From Alphaproteobacteria bacterium (lineage in GTDB: Bacteria; Pseudomonadota; Alphaproteobacteria; Rhodospirillales; WMHbin7): 64,000 bases of DNA. The stretch spans positions 1 to 64,000 of the forward strand of contig JADGAX010000009.1 in assembly GCA_015231795.1 (NCBI GenBank), written 5' to 3'. Shown here in pieces: positions 8,033-14,265 of the stretch. Numbering within the stretch: position 1 is the first letter of the stretch; every line of letters begins with the position of its first letter. Position numbers and translations under genes: made by a program. The notes below the pieces were generated by a model. That model was not told the DNA's origin, ran no database searches, and saw only the letters and a list, made by a program, of their open reading frames with translations.

Positions 8033-8467
8033 ACTGTCGGCGGCGCAGAAGCTGAGCATGTTTATGAGGGCAATAAGGCAAATAAAGATGAGTAGCCACA
8101 GCCACCTGTCTGACTCATCCTCGATGGCTGGACTCACTATCTTCTCGCCAATGCGTCCGATGGCGATGTTTTCCAGAATCGCCATGACCGCCGGGTTCGA
8201 ATATCTGGGCGCCGCATTATCCCATCTGGCCTCAACCCAAAGAATGATGGCGCTTTTGACAAGCTGGTCCATCCCCTCGCTTTGGCGTGCCGAGACAGGC
8301 AGCAGATACTTCGCCAGCATGCGCACCTGATAGATCGACAGCAGCGACATAGCCGCATCGGCAGCCTCCTGGGCTGCTTGGCGCAGCATCCGCTTGCGCT
8401 CGAACGGTTTGGAGATGTCTGCAAAGCCGTCCGTTTGAACAGCTTGGAGGTAGAGGCTTTGGGTCAT
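7676..8467 (-). CDS. Hypothetical membrane-anchored protein overlapping the WYL gene antisense
   Basis: A minus-strand frame with coding-like sequence in its first 140 residues: helical, with a predicted membrane span (WLWLLIFICLIALINMLSF) near residue 130. It contains no stop until 7676, so the last 120 or so residues run antisense through the certain WYL gene. The true C-terminus may have been moved by a frameshift. The ATG at 8467 (MTQSLYLQ) is preferred over 8491 because the motif at 8491-8505 then lies 24 bp upstream, as at other sites here. No family recognised. Confidence 0.4.
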   Translation of the reverse strand: MTQSLYLQAVQTDGFADISKPFERKRMLRQAAQEAADAAMSLLSIYQVRMLAKYLLPVSARQSEGMDQLVKSAIILWVEARWDNAAPRYSNPAVMAILENIAIGRIGEKIVSPAIEDESDRWLWLLIFICLIALINMLSFCAADSSRQRRPAYAPGMNEISQPLGRQHIDLVAPGIQMPSHFKVAAGGKADDKAAVLFTLDGLVGVENKIFSERGGFGLESPDHLERFVALEETERARREVLQVERRIAGERLGLDRHFFDMG

Positions 8468-8490
8468 ATGCAATGCATATGGCAGCAACA

Positions 8491-8505
8491 TGTCAAATTT
8501 GGTCA
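8491..8505 (-). promoter_or_regulatory. Candidate WYL operator, site 4
   Basis: TGTCAAATTTGGTCA. With the following C it differs from the WYL promoter site at only 2 of 16 positions. It lies 24 bp upstream of the minus-strand ATG at 8467. Confidence 0.55.
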
Positions 8506-8534
8506 CTTGGCAAAGTGGCTCATGAATTTGAATG

Positions 8535-8549
8535 TGACCAGTTCTGGCA
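8535..8549 (+). promoter_or_regulatory. Candidate WYL operator, site 5
   Basis: Read on the minus strand this is TGCCAGAACTGGTCA, 13 of 15 identical to the WYL promoter site. It lies 64 bp upstream of the plus-strand lipoprotein gene at 8613, back to back with site 4. Confidence 0.5.
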
Positions 8550-8612
8550 TGTGCACGCGTCATCATCCTTCGGAAAAGGCATGTAATCCGACGCAAACAG
8601 AGGGTGTCGTCC

Positions 8613-8987
8613 ATGGCGTATAACCTGGTGCCAAGGCAGATACTTGTTGCCGCCCTGATAGGCGGATTGCTGGGCGGCTGCGCCTCGTTTGAGCCAAAGG
8701 ATGATACTGCCTCGGCTGTGGAAAAATTCGAAATAGATAAACGCGACTGCCGCGAGTTGGCCGACAGACTGAATGGCTCGGCAGGCAACAATGCCCTTGC
8801 GGGCTTGTTTGTCGGCTCCATCCTTGGGGCAGGCGAAGGTGCCGTGGCAGGAGCGCATCAAGGCGCGGCAGGTGACGGTGCTTGGATTGGTGCGGCCGCA
8901 GGCGCAGGTCTGGGGCTGTTTATTGGTCTCGGCAAATCTGTTGCCGATTACAACGCGTCCTATCGGCAGTGCATGGAGGGACGGTAA
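8613..8987 (+). CDS. Glycine-zipper lipoprotein
   Basis: 124 residues from the ATG at 8613, with AGAGGG about 7 bases upstream. The GTG at 8604 is less likely. Signal peptide II with lipobox LLGGC, Cys at about residue 23. Residues 60-110 are rich in Gly and Ala (GLFVGSILGAGEGAVAGAHQ, then GAAAGAGLGLFIGLG), a glycine-zipper hairpin as in the SlyB/OmpA-like membrane-spanning families. A conserved CRELADRL segment precedes it and Cys recurs near the C-terminus (YRQCMEGR). Likely outer-membrane anchored. It is divergent from the 8467 gene with two candidate WYL sites between them. Confidence 0.8.
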   Translation: MAYNLVPRQILVAALIGGLLGGCASFEPKDDTASAVEKFEIDKRDCRELADRLNGSAGNNALAGLFVGSILGAGEGAVAGAHQGAAGDGAWIGAAAGAGLGLFIGLGKSVADYNASYRQCMEGR

Positions 8988-9102
8988 TATGTTCAATAAC
9001 TCATCAAAGTCTGCAAACAATGACAAACTATTTGATAGCGTGAAGTGCTTTCAATGACAGTTATGTTGATAGCGGATGACAAAACAATATTGTTGATGGC
9101 GT

Positions 9103-9504
9103 ATGGAAGACGACTATATCGACATTCAATCTCGTCCAGAGATTCAAAACGCCTTGGCGAGAATTCTTCACCATGCCTTTGTAATTATGAGGTGCCAAGC
9201 GAGCCATCTTTGCGCTGCTGATCTTCCTGTTGTAGTGTTGGAGATCGGTGATGCACTTCATAATGTTCCGCTATACATGAAGAGCAATGCCGAGGTTCAG
9301 AGGGATAGAGCGTCGTCGTTTAGCCCATCGATTTTTCTGAATAAATGCCTGAGGCACCTGGACCGTGGAATATGTAGCTGTAATGGAACGGGCAAGGCGG
9401 CTCTTGAATCCATGAGACAAGTCATTTTGATTGAGATGGAGAGCTGCGGATTTTCATACTCGCCATATAAGGCGGATAGCAACAAGGGGAAGGGCAATGA
9501 ATAA
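9103..9504 (+). CDS. Hypothetical protein, AT-rich block
   Basis: 133 residues, no signal peptide. Helical with six cysteines (MRCQASHLCAA, NKCLRH, ICSCNG, ESCGF). Residues 1-75 resemble a small helical bundle (NALARILHHAFVIMR, VVLEIGDALHNVPLYM). No family recognised. Its stop overlaps the next start by 8 bases (ATGAATAA), so it leads the three-gene operon 9103-10739. The whole block is AT-richer than its surroundings, a sign of horizontal transfer. Confidence 0.65.
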   Translation: MEDDYIDIQSRPEIQNALARILHHAFVIMRCQASHLCAADLPVVVLEIGDALHNVPLYMKSNAEVQRDRASSFSPSIFLNKCLRHLDRGICSCNGTGKAALESMRQVILIEMESCGFSYSPYKADSNKGKGNE

Positions 9505-9793
9505 TCTTGCTTCAATAATCGAATTCGTTCGATCCAACGAAAGGGTTTGCCCGCAACCCGATTTCTGGAACAGGCTATACAAGCTACTTCCAAATCGACA
9601 GCAGCTTTCATCTGGTGGATGGGAGCCTTCTTTACCGCTTATTTTGGCCGCTTGGTGGGAAACAACCGACGAGCAAAAGCAGGAACGACTCATCTCTCAT
9701 ATTCACTGGGCTGAAAAGCATGGGGGGCTCGGTAACGTTGAAGCTTTCATAAAGGAGATGCAAGAATCTGATTGGCATCACAGGGGGGACTAA
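9497..9793 (+). CDS. Hypothetical protein, middle gene of the Mrr-like operon
   Basis: 98 residues from the ATG at 9497, which overlaps the previous stop. An earlier in-frame start at 9431 would only add out-of-frame translation of the upstream gene. Cytoplasmic and Trp-rich (WNRLYKLLP, LAAWWETTDEQKQERLISHI, HWAEKHGG). It looks like an immunity- or accessory-sized protein. No recognised domain. One base separates it from the nuclease-like gene. Confidence 0.65.
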   Translation: MNNLASIIEFVRSNERVCPQPDFWNRLYKLLPNRQQLSSGGWEPSLPLILAAWWETTDEQKQERLISHIHWAEKHGGLGNVEAFIKEMQESDWHHRGD

Positions 9794-9794
9794 C

Positions 9795-10739
9795 ATGGTC
9801 ACGGCATCTCGCGTTCGCTACATCAAGCTGGGCTCAGGTGGTATGTGGGAGAAAGAGTGCTTTGAAAAGGGCGTTATTCGTTTGGGATTCAGCACCGAAA
9901 CGCATTTTGATATTTGCATGAATGGCGATTGGAAAGCCCTTACTGAGAAATTCCATGCCTCAGGGAAGACAAAAGGCGTAGCTACGAATTTCAGCAATCA
10001 AGTGAAGGCCTTTTTTGAAGATGATGGGATTCTTTGGATAACATTTTATGACAATAAACTTTGGTGGGCGTTTGCAGATATAGAAGAACAAATTTGCCGC
10101 CACCCTGATGGAGACGGCACCTTTCGCAAGGTAAGGGAACGCTGGAGCGATTGCGAGGAACGTTGGAGCGATTGCTACATAAATCGCCAGACATTAAACA
10201 TGGATGACATCTCTGGTCGAATTACGCGGCTAGCAGGTTTTCGAGGGGCCTGTGCAGAAATTAGAGATAAAGAGGATATAGAATACATTATCCGCCGGAT
10301 TAACGGCTTGCGACTAAAGGCAGCTGAGGAGGCAGAGCGATTATCCCACGATTTGTGCGGCAATATTGTTTTGATGTTGCAAAAGCTGACCCCTAAGGAT
10401 TTTGAGCTGCTGGTTGACCTTGTTTTCTCGGGCAGTGGCTGGCGCAGGCAAAGTGTTGTCGGAGAAACACAGAAAACTGTCGACATGGTGCTTCAGCTTC
10501 CAACTACTGGGGAACGCGCTTTTGTTCAGGTAAAAAGCAGCGCCAACCAGAAAAACTTCAATGAGGAATACCTGGAAGCATTTCAGAACATGGGGCAGTT
10601 TGGGCGCATGTTCTTCGTATATCACACAGGAGCAATTTCTTGTGCCGATCCCAGCGTAACGATAATTGGCCCTGAGAAGTTTGCACAAATGGTGCTTGAT
10701 GCAGGTCTAACGAGCTGGCTGATAAACCGTGTTTCATAA
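9795..10739 (+). CDS. Mrr-like restriction endonuclease-fold protein
   Basis: 314 residues. The N-terminal half (1-175) is unassigned. It starts RYIKLGSGGMWEKECFEKGV and contains WITFYDNKLWWAF, a layout reminiscent of small-ligand or EVE-like modules that precede nuclease domains. Residues about 195-280 fit an Mrr_cat PD-(D/E)XK domain: LTPKDFELLVDLVFSGSGW (the conserved helix), then VDMVLQL and AFVQVKSSA, giving the D...QxK catalytic pattern. Mrr-type enzymes cut modified or foreign DNA. It ends a tightly packed AT-rich operon with two hypothetical genes, so this is a candidate restriction or defence unit. Confidence 0.7.
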   Translation: MVTASRVRYIKLGSGGMWEKECFEKGVIRLGFSTETHFDICMNGDWKALTEKFHASGKTKGVATNFSNQVKAFFEDDGILWITFYDNKLWWAFADIEEQICRHPDGDGTFRKVRERWSDCEERWSDCYINRQTLNMDDISGRITRLAGFRGACAEIRDKEDIEYIIRRINGLRLKAAEEAERLSHDLCGNIVLMLQKLTPKDFELLVDLVFSGSGWRRQSVVGETQKTVDMVLQLPTTGERAFVQVKSSANQKNFNEEYLEAFQNMGQFGRMFFVYHTGAISCADPSVTIIGPEKFAQMVLDAGLTSWLINRVS

Positions 10740-10799
10740 CACACAAGAAAGCATTAGTAACAGAAATGCGCTGGTGACATTGCTTGGCAGGGAAACGAC

Positions 10800-11165
10800 A
10801 TGCATCGAGTTGATGGATATGATCTCGAATTCACTGCGCGCACCAGTTGGATGGCGCGTGTTCACAAAAATGGCCAGGAGCTTGCCGAGGTTCCCGTGGC
10901 TTGGGCGGATCAAATGACATGGGACCGAGCAGCTAAAGCTCCTGGTGAATTTTTGGTCTGGCTAACGACAGCTAAGAAAGCCGAAGAGTGGCTTAAAATG
11001 GGTGAAACGATTATTGCAGTAGCTCAAGCCATTGATCCCTGCGAAAAGCCACGCAGGTTCAAACAATTTTCACGTTTATATAGGGTTCTCCCAGTTTCCA
11101 AAACAGATGATCCGCTGGCTGTTCGAGCTCTCTATGTTAGCCTGGTCACATCAGATGGCTTTTAA
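10800..11165 (+). CDS. Hypothetical protein
   Basis: 121 residues, preceded by AGGGA about 7 bases upstream of the ATG. Cytoplasmic and mixed alpha/beta (DGYDLEFTARTSWMARVHKN, then AKKAEEWLKMGETIIAVAQA). No domain recognised. Composition is AT-rich like the Mrr-like operon 60 bp upstream, so it may be part of the same acquired block. Confidence 0.6.
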   Translation: MHRVDGYDLEFTARTSWMARVHKNGQELAEVPVAWADQMTWDRAAKAPGEFLVWLTTAKKAEEWLKMGETIIAVAQAIDPCEKPRRFKQFSRLYRVLPVSKTDDPLAVRALYVSLVTSDGF

Positions 11166-11269
11166 CTGAGCTGCAAAACGATGCATAAGAATGGCATCAA
11201 CGATGGATGCCCGAATCTGACACATAGCCCTGCCTAAATGATGATGTTCTTTCAGCAAGGGGGGCCATC

Positions 11270-11875
11270 ATGGTTCGCAAACATCGTCTTCTGCCCACAC
11301 TCGCTCTTGGCCTGGCTCTGCCCGGCTGCGCCAGCATCGTCAGCGACAATAATTCCGGCACCTATATCGAGACCGATCCCGAAAAGGCGCGTTGCGAACT
11401 GCATGGCCAGGATTTCACACGCGTGGTCGAAACGCCCAACAGCGTCATGCTGCCGTCGTCGGCGGCCCCTGTCACCATCGCCTGCAAAGCCAATGGCTAC
11501 AAGAACACGACGGCGGTTCTGGACACCAAGCTGGATGGCTGGATTTTCGGCAATCTTCTGTTTGGCGGAATCATCGGTGTCGCCGTCGATGCCGCACGCG
11601 GCGCCGGGCAGAAATTCCCGCCACGCTTCTCGCTGGTGCTGGAGCCCGAGAGGTTCTCAAGCCTTGGCGAACGTGACCAATATTACGATGGCAGGCGCAA
11701 GGCGACCGAAGACAAATGGGCGCGCATCCAGTCCGATCTGCAAACCCAATGCGGTTCCGGAGCCGATGCCGGACGTCCCGACTGCTCGCAGCGCGTGGAC
11801 CAAGCCAAAATCGAACGCGACAAGGAAATGGCCCAGATCGAAGACATGCGGGCCAAGGCGAAAATCGGGGGATAG
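11270..11875 (+). CDS. Outer-membrane lipoprotein, PEGA-like
   Basis: 201 residues with a signal peptide II and lipobox ALPGC (Cys20). After the lipid anchor, residues 25-95 form a beta-rich segment (PEKARCELHGQDFTRVVETP, PVTIACKANGYKNTTAVLD) resembling PEGA-type or YceK-like surface domains. A hydrophobic GNLLFGGIIGVAVDAARGAG stretch follows, with a charged helical tail (150-201). A GGGGGG ribosome site lies about 4 bases before the ATG. GC content returns to backbone values here. Role unknown, probably envelope. Confidence 0.75.
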   Translation: MVRKHRLLPTLALGLALPGCASIVSDNNSGTYIETDPEKARCELHGQDFTRVVETPNSVMLPSSAAPVTIACKANGYKNTTAVLDTKLDGWIFGNLLFGGIIGVAVDAARGAGQKFPPRFSLVLEPERFSSLGERDQYYDGRRKATEDKWARIQSDLQTQCGSGADAGRPDCSQRVDQAKIERDKEMAQIEDMRAKAKIGG

Positions 11876-11921
11876 GGCAAGCGCTCTGTCAATTCATGCC
11901 GCAGAAAGCTAAGATCGACCC

Positions 11922-13400
11922 ATGACATCCAAGACGCCATATCTGACCAAATCGCGCTACGTTCAGGGGCTGACATGTCCGAAATGGCTGTGGCTTGGCT
12001 GGCATGATCCGGCGCCCTATGCGGACCCCGAGCCGGGAACGCCGGCTTATGTCGGCATTGAAGTGGGCAAGAAGGCGCATCTGCTTTTTCCCGGCGGCGT
12101 GTTGGTCAATAGCGCGCCCTGGCAGCATGCCGAGGCTGTTCAGCGAACCCGGGCGCTGATGGCCGATCCCGCTGTTCCTGCCATTTTTGAAGCGGCACTT
12201 GAGCATCAAGGCGTTCGCATTCGAGTCGATATTTTGGAGCGCCTGCCCAAAGGGGGGTGGGGTATCCGGGAAGTCAAATCAAGCAGCGGCGTCAAGGATG
12301 ATTACATCCACGATCTGGCCGTTCAGGTCTATGTGCTATCGGGCTGCGGGCTTGACCTGCGCTCGATCGAACTGATCCATATCGACACGTCATATGTTCG
12401 CGGGTCTGGCGGTATCGATTGGGCATCGTTTTTTGCCCGCAAAGATCTGTCCAAGGCCGTGAAGGAATTGTTGCCGGACATTCCGGGGCAGACGGCAAAG
12501 TTGTTTGGCATTCTGGCAAGCCAGACCCATCCTGATATTCCGTCCGGCAAACACTGCCCGGATTACTGCCCCTTCTGGGACCGCTGCACCGAGGGTAAAC
12601 CGGAAGACTGGGTTCTTACTCTGCCGCGTATTACCGAGGGTCAGCTTGAGAAGTTGGCAGCACTTGGCATCGAAAGCATTCGCAATATTCCCGACGACTT
12701 CGGCTTGAACGAAACGCAGGCCAGGGTCCGGAACGTTCTGAAATCTGGCAAGCCCTGGCTGTCGCCTGACTTGGCCAAGGCCTTGCGCAGTTTCGGCCCT
12801 CCGGCTGACTATCTCGATTTTGAAACCGTGGGTCCAGCGATTCCACTGTATGAAGGAACGCGCCCATTCCAGCCACTTCCTTTTCAATGGTCACTGCACA
12901 GGCTTGGGGCTGACGGCAATCTGACCCACGCTGAATTTCTGGCCCTCGGCGATGTTGATCCCAGGCGCGCATTCACCGAAGCACTAATCGCGGCCTTGGA
13001 CGGTTCCAACGATCCGATCGTTGTCTATTCCTCCTTCGAGCATCGCATCATCCGCGAGATGGCGTCCCTTTTCCCGGAACATGCTAAGGCTCTTGATCGG
13101 ATTGCCAAACGTCTGGCCGACCTGCTGCCGGTCGTACGCAGCTATGTCTATTTTCCAAAATTCGAAGGGTCGTTTTCGATCAAGAAAGTTGGCCCCGCGC
13201 TCACAAAGAATATCGATTATGGGGCACTCGACATCATCGCCGATGGCCAGGCCGCTCAATCGGCCTTCGAGCGCATCGCATCCGGGAACCTAAGGCCGGG
13301 CGAACATGCCGCCTCAATCCGCGCTGCCCTGCTTCGCTATTGCGAAATGGATACCCTGGCGATGGTCGAGGTGCATAAGTCAATTCGACGACTTATATAA
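11922..13400 (+). CDS. Cas4-like/DUF2779 double nuclease
   Basis: 492 residues. The N-terminal half is a PD-(D/E)XK nuclease: IRVDIL (Asp) and GIREVKSSS (ExK, about residues 118-120). Four cysteines fit an AddB/Cas4-type 4Fe-4S site: Cys19 in GLTCPKW and Cys212, 216 and 222 in CPDYCPFWDRC. The C-terminal half is DUF2779, an RNase H/DnaQ-like 3'-5' exonuclease: YLDFETVGPAIPLYEGTRPF (DxE), VYSSFEHRII, and ALLRYCEMDTLAMV with the final Asp. Such proteins are widespread and linked by neighbourhood to DNA repair and defence. This one lies directly left of the mobile element's left repeat. Confidence 0.88.
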   Translation: MTSKTPYLTKSRYVQGLTCPKWLWLGWHDPAPYADPEPGTPAYVGIEVGKKAHLLFPGGVLVNSAPWQHAEAVQRTRALMADPAVPAIFEAALEHQGVRIRVDILERLPKGGWGIREVKSSSGVKDDYIHDLAVQVYVLSGCGLDLRSIELIHIDTSYVRGSGGIDWASFFARKDLSKAVKELLPDIPGQTAKLFGILASQTHPDIPSGKHCPDYCPFWDRCTEGKPEDWVLTLPRITEGQLEKLAALGIESIRNIPDDFGLNETQARVRNVLKSGKPWLSPDLAKALRSFGPPADYLDFETVGPAIPLYEGTRPFQPLPFQWSLHRLGADGNLTHAEFLALGDVDPRRAFTEALIAALDGSNDPIVVYSSFEHRIIREMASLFPEHAKALDRIAKRLADLLPVVRSYVYFPKFEGSFSIKKVGPALTKNIDYGALDIIADGQAAQSAFERIASGNLRPGEHAASIRAALLRYCEMDTLAMVEVHKSIRRLI

Positions 13401-13473
13401 TCTCGTTTTGAAATGCGACAGCCAAACAACGAAATAGCCGCGTTTCCAATTCAGAAAAATATGCACGATATTT

Positions 13474-13493
13474 TAGGATAAGGCATTCTAGCG
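13474..13493 (+). repeat. Left oriT/att-like direct repeat
   Basis: TAGGATAAGGCA then TT and CTAGCG. It matches 27500-27519 at 18 of 20 positions in the same orientation and lies in an AT-rich non-coding stretch 98 bp before the mobilization-type gene at 13591. Confidence 0.6.
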
Positions 13494-13544
13494 TAAGATA
13501 GGGAATCGAACGTTCTCCTTGAAAAGACAAGATAATTCGGCTGA

Positions 13545-13577
13545 GATGGTTTAGCGGCAGGAGGCCGCTAAACCATC
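13545..13577 (+). promoter_or_regulatory. Perfect stem-loop in the leader of the 13591 gene
   Basis: A 14-bp perfect stem (13545-13558 with 13564-13577) encloses the loop AGGAG. It ends one base before the ribosome site AAGGAG (13579-13584). It has no T-run, so it is not a terminator. It may be an RNA or DNA operator controlling the downstream gene. Confidence 0.55.
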
Positions 13578-13590
13578 GAAGGAGCTCAAC

Positions 13591-14001
13591 GTGAAACCAA
13601 AAAGCAAACTTGCGCCAAACGAAACCAGCATCAAGCTGCGTGAAGCCCGAATCCGCAAACTGTTAGATCGCGCAAAACTGCTGAAGAGCGTTAATAAGAC
13701 CGCCGAAAGAAAGCTACTACAGCGGATGAAATTCATCTGTGGGCATCTGGTGATCAGATCGATGCGCTTAGATCCAAAATTGCGAAATTGTGTGCGAGAC
13801 ATTTTACTAGCTGAACAGTTCGCTTGGTTCGATCGCGACCCTGCGGTAGAGCTGATGAAGGCCTGCTATGGGGATCCTGCAACGCTGGAGATTAATCCCC
13901 CGCCCAGCAACGACAATGACGACCCAACGCCCCTGCCATCGCCAGCCCCTGAACCGACGGGTCCGAGCGGCGTCAGCGGTGGAGTAGCGGTTAAGGTCTA
14001 A
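13591..14001 (+). CDS. Small basic protein, possible mobilization accessory (MobC/TraD-like)
   Basis: 136 residues from a GTG start with a strong AAGGAG 6 bases upstream. The N-terminal 60 residues are basic and helical (KLREARIRKLLDRAKLLKSV, NKTAERKLLQRMKFICGHLV), similar in size and character to accessory proteins that sit divergent from MobA-type relaxases. Residues 65-100 hold a short helical module with DPKLRNCVRDILLAEQF. The C-terminus is Pro-rich and acidic. Assignment to MobC/TraD is by context and composition, not by a confirmed motif. It has its own stem-loop leader and a terminator immediately after the stop. Confidence 0.6.
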   Translation: MKPKSKLAPNETSIKLREARIRKLLDRAKLLKSVNKTAERKLLQRMKFICGHLVIRSMRLDPKLRNCVRDILLAEQFAWFDRDPAVELMKACYGDPATLEINPPPSNDNDDPTPLPSPAPEPTGPSGVSGGVAVKV

Positions 14002-14021
14002 AATTCCGCAACACCGCAAAG

Positions 14022-14047
14022 CCCCCGCCCCAAAGGCGGGGGTTTTT
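14022..14047 (+). terminator. Rho-independent terminator after the 13591 gene
   Basis: CCCCCGCC (14022-14029), loop CCAAA, GGCGGGGG (14035-14042), then TTTTT. It separates the mob-type gene from the defence operon promoter. Confidence 0.9.
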
Positions 14048-14073
14048 CCTTGCGTGATCAAAGCGCGCACATA

Positions 14074-14121
14074 TGACCAAAACGGGCACATAATTGATCG
14101 ATAGTGGATATCGGGGATAAA
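14074..14121 (+). promoter_or_regulatory. Likely promoter of the defence operon, with a weak WYL-type site
   Basis: TTGATC (14094-14099) and GATAAA (14116-14121) with 16-bp spacing make a reasonable sigma-70 promoter. Directly upstream, 14074-14088 read on the minus strand is TGCCCGTTTTGGTCA, which fits the regional WYL motif (11 of 15 with the WYL promoter site). This would connect the operon to the WYL gene 7 kb away, but chance is not excluded. Confidence 0.4.
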
Positions 14122-14265
14122 ATCGGCGACAACAATCAGCAACCAATATTGAGAATATTCCCGACGGTCCAAGCTTGTGTAGCTCCCCCGGCTTGTCGTA
14201 TTCTTGTGGAATTCAACGCTTGGTCGTGGGGCGGCCAGAGCAGAAAAGAGGGGCAATTTCAGGTC

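Noticed and set aside
11147-11686. Extra GGTCA half-sites at about 11147 and 11671
   Set aside because: Both lie in coding sequence and lack the left TGnC arm of the WYL motif.
13541-13580. Hairpin as a rho-independent terminator
   Set aside because: No T-run follows; a ribosome site and start codon come directly after it.
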